A DNA stretch of 64,000 nucleotides. It comes from Proteles cristata cristata. Taxonomy: Eukaryota > Chordata > Mammalia > Carnivora > Hyaenidae. The stretch is from positions 50,933 through 114,932 of the forward strand of contig JAESUZ010002719.1 of assembly GCA_017311185.1 (NCBI GenBank), given 5' to 3'. A program made the translations under genes and the position numbers. The notes under the pieces were generated by a model. It worked only from the letters and a program-made list of their open reading frames with translations. It did no database searches and was not told the DNA's origin. This document shows, in pieces, positions 50,605-62,164 of the stretch (its first letter is position 1; every line of letters begins with the position of its first letter).

Positions 50605-50658
50605 GAATAATTCACAGCAGACCTTTAGCCTGCTGCTGCGCACGGAACGTGAATTATT
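50605..50658. other. Inverted repeat AATAATTCAC / GTGAATTATT
   Basis: Perfect 10-bp arms at 50,606-50,615 and 50,649-50,658, 33 bp apart. A second weak pair (CAGCAG / CTGCTG) lies inside. May form a hairpin or a paired homeodomain-type site; function unknown. Confidence 0.5.
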
Positions 50659-51249
50659 TAGGCACCCGGAGCTCAGCTACAGGAGCTGCGCGCCCTGGGA
50701 CAAGCCTCCAACAGGCCGCGCTCCTCCGGCAAGTTGCTCTCGGCTACACCAGCAGCGGTAAAGGGAGAAAACAAACGCCTGTAGATTTTTATAATCATCA
50801 CGAGGCTTTTCAGCTTGTATTTCCCGATGTATCTTGAAGGGTTTTAAGCCCTGTAAACTGAGCCCTAGGTTTTCAAAATGAGAAAGCATCCCCGAAAACT
50901 GCCCGGCACTGGGAACGAAGCCCCGCACGTCTAGGTCAGGGCAGGGGGGAGTTCTACACAAGCCGCAGGGGCCGCACGTGCACGGGCTGTGGTCTGCGGG
51001 CCCCGCGGACGCACTGGTGCACACGGGGCTCCACGCATGCATGTCCGGTCCCTCCCGGTGCCTCCAGGAGGGCGCCCGCAGCTCCTGTGCCCTGTTGGGG
51101 TCCTCTCTGCGCTCACGTTTCTGGAGCCCACAGAACGCAGGCGGGGGCGGCACAGGGTGGCTCTGTTCCTTTGGGGCCCAGCGTCTCAGGTCCCCAGGCC
51201 TCTGTGTGCACCAGGGTGGGCATAGCAGGCTGGGCCGGGCTCCAAAACT

Positions 51250-52180
51250 GCCTCTTTCTTAGGACCGTATGTGCCGTCCTTTGGGGAAAATGCTTTATTC
51301 TCCTAACTTCAAACTTGCACAAAGTTACAAGAGCACGCCTTTTACCCAGATTCACTGACATCTGTCTACACTTGGCCCCGTTGGCTAGATCATCCTGCCT
51401 CTCTTCCTTGCTCCAGTCCTCTCTCTCTCTGCACCCGCTCTCTCTCTCTCTCCAAGCTGCTGGAGATCCGGGTGGAGACAGCCCTTTACCCCGAACACTT
51501 CGGTGTGAACTTCCGAAGAACAAGGGCATGGCCGTCACAAGCACAGGCAATGCTCAGAGTCGGGGCGCGTGACACGGCCCGAATTCCAACTTCGTCAACA
51601 GCGTCCCTTCCAGGGTCTGCCCAGTGCAGAACCGATGCCGAAGCCCACGGCTGTTGGGTTTCTTTAAAAACTCCCAGCCACCCTGTTTCCGGACCTGCAC
51701 TTGGGCCAGTTTCCTGTAGGCTGTCCCTCAGGTTGGGCCTCTGAGGTCTCCCTGTGACTTGGCAGGAATCCCCAGGAAGTGACATGTGTCCTTCTCAGGG
51801 CTTCTCGCCACAGAGCGCGTAATGTCAGTGTATCGGGACGCAGGTGACGTCTGGTCGGGCACCGGGTGCCACTGCAGGGCTCCCGTCTCCCCTGGGACGT
51901 GAGGCACAGGCCCTGTGCCCAGGCCAGCCTGCGCCCCACCCCCAGCTGTCGCTCCACAGCAACGGGCTTTCCCTTCCTCTCCACGTGTACGAGCCCCCTT
52001 CTCTCCACGAGCAGGCACTCCGTGGGGTTTTACTTCATTCAGTGGCTTATAATCCATAAACATGGGGGGGGGGCGATTTCCTTTCTTTCCCTTCTCTCTC
52101 TCTTTTAATTCTCTAACTCCCTTTAAGCCAGTATCTGTGTCCTTCTGGTAAGTCGTCACCATGCACTCAGTGTTTCCTTA
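51250..52180. mobile_element. Old L1M-type 3' end, first part
   Basis: Text runs AAAGTTACAAGAGCACG, TTTACCCAGATTCAC, then TCCGAAGAACAAGGGCATGG, TGGGCCTCTGAGG, GGCAGGAATCCCCAGGAAGTG and GTGTCCTTCTCAGG in the order of old L1M 3' ends. The element resumes after the SINE cluster, at about 53,128. Confidence 0.55.
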
Positions 52181-52182
52181 CT

Positions 52183-52419
52183 TTTTAAAAAAAATTTTAA
52201 TGTCTTTTTATTTCCGGGAGAGAGAGAGAGAGAGACAGCGTGAGCAGGGGAGAGTCAGAGAGAGAGAGAGAGAGAGGGAGACACAGAATCCAAAACAGGC
52301 TCCAGGCTCTGAGCTGGCAGTCAGCACAGAGCCCGACGCGGGGCTCGAACCCACGAACCGCGAGATCATGACCCAAGCGAAAGTCGGACGCTCAACCGAC
52401 TAAGCCACCCAGGCGCCCC
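52183..52419 (-). mobile_element. Felid SINE, younger-type
   Basis: Minus-strand copy with GAGCTGGCAGTCAGCACAGA (the longer body) and the end CTAAGCCACCCAGGCGCCCC. Confidence 0.93.
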
Positions 52420-52590
52420 AAGCCTCTGACTCTTGATACTGGCTCAGGTCATGATTACAAGGTTCGTGGGTTCTAGCCCCGTGCTGGGCTCTGCGTTGAG
52501 TGTGGAGCCTGCTTGGGATTCTCTGTCTTCCCCTCTCTCCACCCCTCTCTCACTCTCTGCCCCTCCCCCCCATAAACACATAGACTTTAT
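52420..52590 (+). mobile_element. SINE, 5'-truncated
   Basis: Starts inside the tRNA-like part (TGATACTGGCTCAGGTCATG) and ends with CCCATAAACACATAGAC. Lies back to back with its neighbours. Confidence 0.85.
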
Positions 52591-52814
52591 TATTTTTAAA
52601 AACTTTTTTAAATGTTTTATTTATTTCTGAGAGAAAGAGACACACACAGCGTGAGCAGGGGAGGGTCAGAGAGAGAGGGCGACAGGGAATCCGAAACAGG
52701 CTCCAGGCTCTGAGCTATCAAAACAGAGCCCGACGTGGGGCTCGAACCCACGAACGTGAGATCATGACCTGAGCCGAAGTTGGACGCTTAACTGACTGAG
52801 CCCTCCAGGCGCCC
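52590..52814 (-). mobile_element. Felid SINE with clear target duplication
   Basis: Flanked by TAAACACATAGACTTTA on both sides (about 52,572-52,588 and 52,816-52,832), showing that it inserted into the tail of the preceding SINE. Confidence 0.93.
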
Positions 52815-52923
52815 CGTAAACACATAGACTTTAAAGCAAACACACAAAGCCTTGGGCCAGGCTTGCTGTACTCTCCCTGCTCTAGGCCTGCGATGAGGCT
52901 TTGCTTCAGTGACAGCTGACTGC

Positions 52924-53118
52924 GGGGTGCATGGAGGGCTCAGTCAGCTCAGCGTCCGAGGTCAGCTTGGGTCATCTCGCAGCTCACGGGGTCGAGCCCC
53001 ACGTCGGGCTCTGTGCTGATGGCGCGGAGCCTGCAGTTCCCGTCTGCCTCTCTCTGTTCCTCCCCAGTTCGTGCTCTCTCTCGGTCTCAAATATACACAA
53101 AAACATCAAAATATTAAA
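52924..53118 (+). mobile_element. Degenerate felid SINE
   Basis: Head GGGGTGCATGGAGGGCTCAG, body GGTCGAGCCCCACGTCGGGC, tail with ATACACAAAAACATC. An older copy. Confidence 0.88.
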
Positions 53119-53127
53119 AAGGAAGAA

Positions 53128-53400
53128 AAAAGGCTAGCTGGTTCCTTTCACCGAAGAGCGGTAGGTATTTAGGCCGCAGACCTGCGCACGGGGCCGCTCC
53201 CTGCCGCCCGCAGCCTCCGTTGCTTCCAGGACTTTCCGGTGGGCGCAGCCGGAAAGTCAGGCAGCTGCGCGCATGCTGCTCTACACGTGTCTCCACCTTC
53301 GTTTCTACATCAGTTCGAGCCGCAAGTCCACACGGACACCTCCCGCCCTGACCTGACCCTGCGCTCCCCTCGCCTGCGTCCTGGATGTGTCGCTTGTTTG
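53128..53400. mobile_element. Old L1M-type 3' end, second part
   Basis: Continues the order of the 51,250-52,180 element (GTAGGTATTTAGG, CAGACCTG, GTTGCTTCCAGGAC, then CATCAGTTCGAGCC). The SINE cluster at 52,183-53,118 split it. Confidence 0.5.
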
Positions 53401-54164
53401 CCTGGGCCCAGAAGACACCGGGACTCCTTCTGCACGAGACTGTCGGGCACGGACTCCGCCAGCGCACCGCCACACCCGCAGCCAGGGTCACTGTCTGCAG
53501 CCCTCCCTCAGGCACACGAGTGTGAAGCCGAAGGCACAGTCTTGGCTGTACGACTCACTGCGTTTTAAAATCAGGTCACCGACTTCTGAAAGCCGGAGCT
53601 TCCTCACCAAGTGACCGTGTCCAACCTTCGAGCCCCCTAGGCCTTGAGGACACCTGCCATCGGGTCCCTCTGATGGTGACGTTCAGCTGCGGGGGGACAC
53701 CCAGGAGGAGACCCGGGCCCCAGGATGGTCCTTCTGTCCCTGGGTGGCTGGCCTGGTGGGCCGCATGGGCCTGGAGACCCCTCCACTTTCTCATCGGGGC
53801 AGAGAATCACATTTGCGGGCTCTGGGGCCAGAGCACAAGTGAAGCCCGTGTATCTCCATATTGAAAACGCCCCAGAGTTAACACCCTGTGAAGTACGCTA
53901 TATCCCATGAGCGCACCTTCCAACAACACGGAAGGCCAGGCTCGAACTTAGGATTCTGGGACTTGTCTGGCCTGTGCATGGAGACATGGCAGCGTGGTGG
54001 GGGGGCTGCCGGCCCCCTCCCCTCCTCGCTCTGCCCCCGTCAGCTGCACACCCGTCATCCCCACCACAGCAGCCACCCTGCAGACCTAAGAGTGTTCCCT
54101 GCATTCCGCAGTTCCCAGCAAGTGTAGAGCAGCAAGGCCGTTCTTCTGAAAGAAATCATATACG
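53401..54164. other. Unassigned intronic DNA
   Basis: No exon or clear repeat recognised. Confidence 0.5.
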
Positions 54165-54169
54165 GACTG

Positions 54170-54395
54170 GTCCTCCTGGGTGGGCCGGCTTCGCCAGGGA
54201 AGGGAGAGGGCACGGAGAGCGGGGAGCCGCTTGGGCGGGGAAGGGAGAGGGCACAGAGAGCAGGGGCCGGCTGGGGCGGGGAAGGGAGAGGGCACAGAGA
54301 GCAGGGGCCGGCTGGGGCGGGGAAGGGAGAGGGCACAGACAGCGGGGCCGGCTGGGGGGGGAAGGGAGAGGGCACGGAGAGCGGGGGCCGCCAGC
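54170..54395 (+). repeat. 41-bp tandem repeat
   Basis: Five units of GGGGAAGGGAGAGGGCACAG with AGAGCAGGGGCCGGCTGGGG. The first unit and last unit differ slightly (GGAGAGC). G-rich strand is the plus strand. Confidence 0.92.
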
Positions 54396-55784
54396 CCAGT
54401 TCCTCTCCTTCAGGAAAACCCCCGCCAGGAACTCCCGGGCCCTACTGAAAATCAGAATAAAATGCTTCTGGCACCACAAGCACTTCCTCAGGACATGTCT
54501 AGAAACTACTGCCCTAACTCCACCAGCCCGTTTTACGAATGCAGGCGCCGAGCTCAGCACACCTCCCGTGTCCCGCCCGACAGCAGCCGCTGCCAAGACC
54601 ACAGGCACGGGCGGCACGGTGGGGCCCCCGGGGGTCCCCGCCGCCAGGTGGCACAGCCCTGCGACCCTTACGGAACTTGGGGGCATGAAGACACGTGGGC
54701 CCAAAGCAGGAATCTAAATTCTGAGTCTTCCTGGAGGCAGAGCCCGAAGTCTGATTTACCACCGTTCTGGCAGAGCAGAGCAAGCACACTTTCCACGTCT
54801 GAAATGACACAAGTCCTTCTGGAGAGTGAAATGCCAAGCAGATGGGGGAAAATGCTGGAGGAGCTCACGAGGCCACACGAGTGGGCAGGACAGTAACCGA
54901 AAAGGGTCAGCGTGGGAAGTGTGAGGCGCCGAGTGGAGACGGGCGTGTCCCGTCACCCGTCGCGCTGACTGCTCAGGGGTCCGCTCTCAGAGCCCTCCAC
55001 TACGGCCACACGGGGCTGCCACCCTGAAGGTGACATCCGACCACAAGGAGCCTCCAGGACGCACCCAAAAGGGACACAGGACGTTTCTGAAAGATTAGCC
55101 CTAATCACATGCATCTATCCCACTGGGTCGGCCCTAAACACTGTGCCTCACTCACTTACTAGTTAATTCTTTGCGAAATGAGCTTACTTCATTTCAATGA
55201 GAAAGACACGTACACTTTACGAAGGGATCCTTCTCCTTCCTTCACCCCAAGGGCCGCACATAAGCCGTAGGCCCGCCGGCCGCATCGTGTCACTGTCTAC
55301 AGGACATCGCCCAAGGCAGAAGCCCAAGGACCCCAAGTCTGGAGCTCTGTGAGACCCAACATGCTACTAAACCGTCCCCACAGCGGAGGCAGGGCCACCC
55401 ACACGGAATACTAAAGGCGCAGCCAGGAGCCCGGAGGCGGCACTGAGGCGTGCAGGTGGAGATGAGGCGAGGGGACAGGGGCTGAAGGGCTGGCCCTCAA
55501 GGAAGGGAAGGATCGAGATACACGTGAAGGCTGCTTCAGGCAGGAAATGTCCTTCGTCAGAGATGGCACTCGGAGACCACTCCTGTGAGTGCGAGAAAGG
55601 GAATGCGGAGACAAAGGAAAAGACCTACTTTGTTCGTCAGGGATAAACTGTGCGACCATAAGATGGGGTTTCTAGGGTGGCTATGATTTCATCGTTTTAA
55701 TGACGATGGTATGGTAGACACAAAACGCAACAGAACGTAACATCCGTGCCTCTGCTATGGTTTCCAAAGAAAACAATCAAATAA
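54396..55784. other. Unassigned intronic DNA before the L1
   Basis: No exon or repeat I can name. Confidence 0.5.
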
Positions 55785-56061
55785 AATCATGAATGAAAGA
55801 GATCACAACCAACATGGCAGAAATACATACAATAAGAGAACATGATGAGCAAGTACATGCCAGCAAACTGGGCGATCTGGAAGAAATGGACATATTCCTA
55901 GACACATATAAGCTACCAAAACACAACAGGAAAAAGTAGAAAATATTCTATAACTAGTAAAGAAATTAAATCAGTAATCAAAACTCTCCCAGCAAACACA
56001 AGTCCAGGGCCGGATGGCTCTGCAGGGGAAGTCTACCAAACATTTAAAGAAGAGTTAACAC

Positions 56062-56282
56062 TGGGGCGCCTGGGTGGCTTAGTCGGTTAAGTGTCCGACT
56101 TTCGCTTGGGTCATGATCTTGCGGTTCGTGGGTTCGAGCCCCGCATCGGGCTCTGTGCTGACTGCCAGCTCGGAGCCTGGAGCCTGTTTCAGAGTCTGTG
56201 TCTCCCTCTCTCTCTCTGACCCTCCCTGCTCACGCTGTCTCTCTCTCTCCTAGAAATAAATAAAAATATTATATAAAAAAAA
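56062..56282 (+). mobile_element. Felid SINE inside L1 (first)
   Basis: Flanked by a perfect 16-bp duplication AAAGAAGAGTTAACAC (56,046-56,061 and 56,283-56,298). Younger-type body with CTGACTGCCAGCTCGGAG and TCCTAGAAATAAATAAA. Confidence 0.95.
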
Positions 56283-56330
56283 AAAGAAGAGTTAACACCT
56301 ATTATCTTGAAGCTGTTCCCATAAACAGAA

Positions 56331-56624
56331 ATGGAAGGAAAACTTCCAAACTCTTTCTATGAAGCCAGCATTGCCTTGACTCCAAAACCAGACAAAGACT
56401 CTACTAAAAAGGAGAACTACAGACCAATTTCCCTGATGAACACGGATGCAAAAACCCTCAACAAGATACTAGCCAACTGGATCAGCAATACATTAAAGAA
56501 TTATTCACCACGACCAGTGGGATTTATACCTGGGATACAGGGCTTGTTCAATATCTGCAAATCAATCAGTGTGATTTATCGCATCAATAAAAGAAAGGAC
56601 AAGAACTACACGATCTCTCAATAG
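56331..56624 (+). pseudogene. L1 ORF2 fragment, reverse transcriptase start
   Basis: Continuous 97-codon reading with the conserved PISLMN-D-K-LNKILA-RI and GFIPG themes; cut off at both ends by the SINE insertions and stops. Confidence 0.85.
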
Positions 56625-56657
56625 ATGCAGAGAAGCATTTGACAAAATACAGCATCC

Positions 56658-56874
56658 TTTTTTTTTTTTTTTTAATTTATTTATTTCTAGGAGAGAGAGA
56701 GACAGCGTGAGCAGGGGAGGGTCAGAGAGAGAGGGAGTCACAGACTGAAACAGGCTCCAGGCTCTGAGCTGGCAGTCAGCACAGAGCCTGACGCGGGGCT
56801 CAAACCCATGAACTGCGAGACCATGACCGAAGTGAAAGTCAGACGCTTAACCGACTAAGCCACCCAGGCACCTC
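56658..56874 (-). mobile_element. Felid SINE inside L1 (second)
   Basis: Flanked by TACAGCATCC (56,648-56,657) and TACAGCACCC (56,875-56,884). Long T tail on the plus strand; younger-type body. Confidence 0.94.
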
Positions 56875-57070
56875 TACAGCACCCTTTCTTGATAAAAAAC
56901 CCCCAAGAAAGTAGAGACAGAAGGCTCATACCTCAAGACCATAAAAGCCATATATGAAAGACCCACCGCTAATATCATCCTCAATGGGGAAAACCTGAGA
57001 GTTTTCCCCTAAGGTCAGGACAAGACAGGACAAGAGATGTTCACTCTAGCCACTGTTATTTGACATAGTA

Positions 57071-57760
57071 TTGGACGTCGTAGCCTCAGGAATCAGACAA
57101 CACAAAGGAATAAAAGGCATCCAAATTGGCCAGGAGGAGGTCAAACTTTTGCTCTTTGAAGATGACATGATACTCTACATGGAAAACCCAAAAGATGCCA
57201 CCAAAAAACTGTTAGAACTGATCCATGAATTCAGCAAAGTCGCAGGATATAAAATCAATGCCCAGGAATCACCTACATTCCTACACACCAATAGTGAAGC
57301 AGCATAAAAAGAAATCAAGGAACTGATCCTATTTACAATTACATCAAAACCCATAAAATACCTAGGAATGAACCTAACCGAAGAGGCGAAAAATTTATAC
57401 ACTGAAAACTATAGAAAGCTTCTGAAAGAAACTGAAGACACACACACAGAAAGGAAAAACATTCCATGCTCCTGGGTAGGAAGAACAAATATTGTTAAAA
57501 TGTCAACACTACCCAAAGCAGTCTACATGTTCAATGCAATCCTTATCAAAATAACACCAGCATTCTTCACACAACCAGGACAAACAATCCTAAAATGTGT
57601 ATGGAACCAGAAAAGACCCCGAAGAGCCAAAGCAATCCTGAAAAAGAAAACCAAAGCTGGAGGCATCACAATTCCGGACTTCAAGATGCATTACACAGCT
57701 GTCATCATCAAGCCAGGATGGTACAGGCACAAAAACAGGCACTCAGATCAATGGAACTGA
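57071..57760 (+). pseudogene. L1 ORF2 fragments, catalytic region and thumb
   Basis: Two adjacent readings (57,071-57,307 and 57,368-57,760) separated by a stop and frame change. The first contains [14 protein letters not shown]; the catalytic motif is altered. The second contains [13 protein letters not shown] and [12 protein letters not shown]. Confidence 0.85.
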
Positions 57761-57858
57761 ATACAGAACCCAGAAATGGGCCTACAAACATATGGCCAAC
57801 TAATCTTTGACAAAGCAGGAAAGAATATCTAATGGAAAAATGACAGTCTCTTCAGCAA

Positions 57859-58565
57859 ATGGTGCTGGGAAAACTGGACAGCGACATGCAGGAGAATGAA
57901 CCTGGACCACTTCATTGCACGATACACAAAAATAAACTCCAAATATATGAAAGACCTAAATACAAAACAGGAAGCCATCAAAATCCTAGAGGGAAAGCAG
58001 GCAAAAACCTCTTTGACCTCAGCCACAGCAACTTCTTACTTGACACGTCTCTGGGGGCAAAGGAAACAAAAGGAAAAATGAACTACTGGGACCCCAGGAA
58101 GATAAAAAGCTTCTGCACAGCAAAGGAAACAATCAGCAAAACTAAAAGGCAACTGACGGAACGGGAGGAGATACTTGCAAATGGCAGATCAGATAAAGGG
58201 TTAGTATTCAGAATCTATAAAGAACTGATCAAACTCAACACTCCCACCAAAAAAACATCAAATAATCCAATGAAGACATGGGCAAAAGACATGAACAGAC
58301 ACTTCTCCAAGGAAGACATGCAGACACTTAACAGACACACAATAAGATGCTCAACATCACTCATCATCAAGGAAATACTAATCAGAACCACAATGAGATA
58401 CCACCTCACACCTGTCAGAATGGCTAACATTAACAACTCGGGCAACAACAGGTGGTGGCGAGAGAGCAAAGAGAGAGGGGACCCTTCTGCACGGCTGGTG
58501 GGAATGCTCACCGGTGCAGCCACCCTGGAAAACAGTATGGAGGTGCCTCAAAAAATTAAAAATAG
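57859..58565 (+). pseudogene. L1 ORF2 C-terminal fragment
   Basis: Readable as the ORF2 tail ([20 protein letters not shown], then [31 protein letters not shown]). The reading runs into the third SINE. Confidence 0.8.
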
Positions 58566-58566
58566 A

Positions 58567-58778
58567 GGGGCGCCTGGGTGGCTTAGTCAGTTAAGCGTCC
58601 GACTTTCGCTCGGGTCATGATCTCGCGGTTCGTGGGTTCGAGCCCCGCGTTGGGCTCTGTGCTGACTGCCAGCTCAGAGCCTGGAGGCTATTTCAGAGTC
58701 TGTGACTTCCTCTCTCTCTGACCCTCCCCTGCTCGCGCTGTCTCTCTCTCTCCTAGAAATAAATAAAACATTAAAAAA
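58567..58778 (+). mobile_element. Felid SINE inside L1 (third)
   Basis: Flanked by a perfect 16-bp duplication AAAAATTAAAAATAGA (58,551-58,566 and 58,779-58,794). Younger-type body. Confidence 0.95.
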
Positions 58779-59405
58779 AAAAATTAAAAATAGAACTACC
58801 CTACGACCCGACAACTGCACTACTAGAGATTTATCCAAGGGACACAGGTGTGCTGTTTTGAAGGGGCGCACGCACCCCAATGTTTATAGCACTATTGACA
58901 GCAGCCAAATTATGGAAAGATCCCAAATGTCCATCAATGGATGAATGGACAAAGAAGATGAGGTATATACGTACAATGGAGTATTACTCAACAATCAAGA
59001 AGAATGAAATCTTGCCATTAGCAACAACGTGGACGGAACTGGAGGGTATTATGCTAAGCGAAATAAGTCAGCCAGAGAAAGACCAATATCATATGATCTC
59101 ATTCATATGTGGAATTTTAGATACAAAACAGATGAACATAAGGAAGGAAAGCAAAAATAATATAAAAACGGGGGTGGGGGACAAACCACAAGAGACTTTT
59201 AAATACAGAGAACAAACTGAGGGCTGCTGGAGGGGTGTTGGGTGAGGGGATGGGCTAAATAGTGCTGGGCATTAAGGAGGGCACTTGTTGGGATGAGCAC
59301 CGGGTGTTCTATGTAGGGGATGAATCACTAAATTCTACTCCTGAAATCATTATTCCACTGTATGTTAACTTGGATTTAATTTAAAAAAAGAAAAGAAAAA
59401 ATCAA

Positions 59406-60480
59406 ATTTAAAAAGCCATTTGTCCAAAATTGGGCTCCGCACACCTGGTGACCACACTAGTGCCATGTTCCCAGGGGCCTGGAGCACCTCCATGCAGAGA
59501 GGGCTCACCTGCTCCCCCGCCCGCCACAGGGACCGCTGACGGGCCCGGCTCCGAGAGGCGCAGCCAGCCACCTGTCTGTCCAGCGGGGCGGGCTGAAGCC
59601 CGAGGTGCCCACCTCGCAGGCGGCTGGAGGCACCTGTGAAGCCTGACCTTCCATGGAACAGGGAGATGATCACCATACGGGAGCCCACTCTCCACGCTTT
59701 CTTCCTCAAACCGGGTGGGGACACTGAAGATGAATAGGGGCTAAATGGGCCACCCCTGGGTCCCATTTATTCAACAGCTATCTGTTGGAGGTCTGCTCCG
59801 CAGCAAGCTCTGTCCTCGGAGCGGGGACTCCAGCCCAGCACCACCTGCCACAGGTGAGGTGAGGCACAGTGTGGGCCCTGGACTCGCGCTGCCCGGTAGA
59901 ATGAGACCCCAGTCTTCCCAGCTGGGCAAGGTGCTCACGCTTCCGGGAACCTGGTAAAAGCCAGGTACCGACATCGCAGGGATGCCGTGGACTGTGTCCA
60001 AGGCTTCCTGAATATCATGACAAACGGCAGCGGGCACATGGGAGGCATTCGACAACAATGGTTGAATGAGTGGGTCGTGTGTCCCAAGTACAAGCTAACG
60101 ATATGCACAGGCTAGAAGGCACAACTCCAAATTGTACATATCTGGCGGTTTTATTGTGCAACTCGTGACATATTTTCTCCTTTAAAAAACTTAAACATAA
60201 ACATAGAATTGCTATTGATCATTACCTAAAATCCTGACCCTATCTCCCCTCCCCAGAGAAAGCGCATCTTGTTAATATGATGTTGATCCCTCCAGATAAT
60301 TTTAATGCTTTCACCAACATATACATATTCCCATAGAAACAATGTATAGTGTTTAGGAAAGCTCCTAATTTTTATTTTCTAACAGAAACTTATTAGAAAC
60401 TAATCCCATTAGTTCTAAAAGGCCTGGCCTTGTGATTGGTGTGCTTTGGGTTTTCTAGTTAGATGCTAATATCGCTCAAG
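59406..60480. other. Intronic DNA with L2/MIR-like pieces
   Basis: 59,760-60,075 holds L2-like text (CCATTTATTCAACAGCTATC at its start, GGAGGCATTCGACAACAATGG near its end). The rest shows nothing recognisable. Confidence 0.5.
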
Positions 60481-60779
60481 AACAATGATTATTTGGTTTC
60501 CTCCTGCCCAAGATTTTTGAACTTATTTCTTTTTCTTGCCTAATGGTATTGGCCAGAGTCCCCGGTACAATGTCACATAGGTGCTGAGCCAGGGAGCCTT
60601 ATTCCTGCCTCTAACGGGAGTGCTTCGGATGTTGAACCATCAGTATAACTTTTAAAACTCTGACTGGAAATTCTATCAGATACTCATTTGTGTCTATTGT
60701 GATAATCATTTGGTTTTACTCCTTCACTCTATTACCACAGCACCATCTGCTTATATGTCTGTGGCATCCCACTACCACA

Positions 60780-60905
60780 GGTCAGCCCCATGAAGTCAGG
60801 GCCCTTGCTTTGTCCACGAATGTGTCCCCAGCACTCAAAACGGTTTTTAGAAGAGAGCTGGAGAAAAGCAGGCCCTCAAAATACAATTGCTAAATGAATA
60901 AATGG
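60780..60905 (+). repeat. L2/MIR3-like 3' end
   Basis: CATGAAGTCAGGGCCCTTGC, GTGTCCCCAGCACTCAAAAC, then GCCCTCAAAATACAATTGCTAAATGAATAAATGG is the classic L2/MIR3 tail. Confidence 0.65.
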
Positions 60906-61618
60906 TTCATTTCTGCTTTATTATTTCCTTAATCTCAAGTTGCATTTATTTTCTGTTCTGTTATCCTGCCTTCTTATGTTGAAAGATTAGCTCCTATATT
61001 TTCTAACTGTTCATTTTTGCAATCGATATATTTAATGTTAGAATTTTTTCTGTGAAACCACTTTGGCTACGTCCCACTGGTGCTAATGTGTAGACTACAA
61101 TTGTCAGGCAGTTCTAAATTGTATTGTAATTTCTCTTTTAATTTTCTCCCTGACCCATGGATTATTTAGAAGTAAAATGTTGAACGTTCAAGTGTTTGGC
61201 TTATTTTTTGTTCCCTTTTTGTGATCGACATAGTTTTAATTAATCAGCTACCAGCTGTGTGCTCCGTAGGCTATCCATATTTTAAAAATTTGTAGCAATT
61301 ACATTTCTGGCATAGGATTTGGTGACTATTTCACATACCTTCGGAAAAACAGTATATTCTCTAATTGGGTATAATGTTCTATATATAGCTGTTAGATTTT
61401 ATTTTCCGTTTTCTCATTCAAATACTCTGTAGTCTTACTGGTTTTTGTTTTTTGGTTTCTGGTTTTTTAAATCAACTTAATCTCAGTTTCTGAAAAACGT
61501 ATATTACAGTTTCCCCTCTGGGAGTACGTGTCCACTTGTATTGTGGTCCCACTGAAGTTTGCTTTATGAATGAGATGCTCTATTTTCGGTGCACAGTGCC
61601 CTTCTTTGTTCTTACATT

Positions 61619-61838
61619 AAAAAAATTTTTTTTTTGTTTTTACTTTTGAGAGACAGAGAGAGGCAGAGCATGAGAGGGAGAGGGGCAGAGAGAGAGAGGG
61701 AGACACAGAATGTGAAGCAGCCTCCAGACCCTGAGCTGTCGGCACAGAGCCCGATGCGGGGCCCGAACTACTGGACCGTGAGATCATGGCCCGAGCCCAA
61801 GACGGACGCTTAACCAACTGAGCCCCCCAGGCGCCCCA
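61619..61838 (-). mobile_element. Felid SINE, older-type
   Basis: Flanked by TTCTTACATT on both sides (61,609-61,618 and 61,839-61,848). The body has GAGCTGTCGGCACAGAGCCC, without the extra TGCCAGC. Confidence 0.93.
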
Positions 61839-62164
61839 TTCTTACATTTTTTTTCACTTTGATTTATTTTATCTATTTTTATTTTTCACGTTTTCACTTT
61901 TATTTATTTTATCTATTTATTTATCAATAGTGTCGTACCGTTTTTTTCCCCTTGATATCTGCCTGTTAGATCTTCTTTCACTTAAGTATTTCAATCTGCC
62001 AGTGTCATTTTAAAAGTGGACGTTTAACAAGCTAAGTGGAGAGCGTGTGCCGTGCGAGGCTGTTGCTCCCACAGATCTCGCCACCCTCGGGACCCGTCCC
62101 AGGCTCCTGCCCCGCCCGGCCCTCTGAGCAGTTTTATCTGCTTCCAAAGTTCCATTAAACCAAA

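Larger units (their letters stand above)
55785..59405 (+). mobile_element. Carnivore L1, 5'-truncated, interrupted by three SINEs
   Basis: ORF2 pieces are readable: [20 protein letters not shown] with YRPISLMN (reverse transcriptase), then the active-site region [10 protein letters not shown], where the family has F/Y-A-D-D (Ala replaced by Glu), and GGITIPDFK further on. It lacks ORF1 and the endonuclease half, carries stops and frameshifts, and ends in an A-rich tail after TATGTTAACTTGGATTTAAT. Dead copy. Three SINEs inserted later at 56,062, 56,658 and 58,567. Confidence 0.92.
60480..62040 (-). mobile_element. Old L1M ORF2 remnant, minus strand, split
   Basis: On the plus strand, TTCTTGCCTAATGGTATTGGCC followed by GTGATAATCATTTGGTTTTAC is L1 ORF2 reverse transcriptase text read backwards. 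After a short MIR/L2-like interruption (60,780-60,905) it continues (ATTTTTTCTGTGAAACCACTTTGGC ... CTGCCAGTGTCATTTTAAAAGTGG), the backwards endonuclease side. Stops throughout; a SINE at 61,619 splits it again. Confidence 0.6.

Noticed and set aside
50395..50643. Alternative first exon of short RGS12 forms
   Set aside because: The place is plausible, but I cannot match the peptide to any RGS12 form and see no clear donor in frame.
55785..59405. Active L1
   Set aside because: It lacks ORF1 and the endonuclease, has stops and a changed catalytic motif, and carries three SINE insertions.
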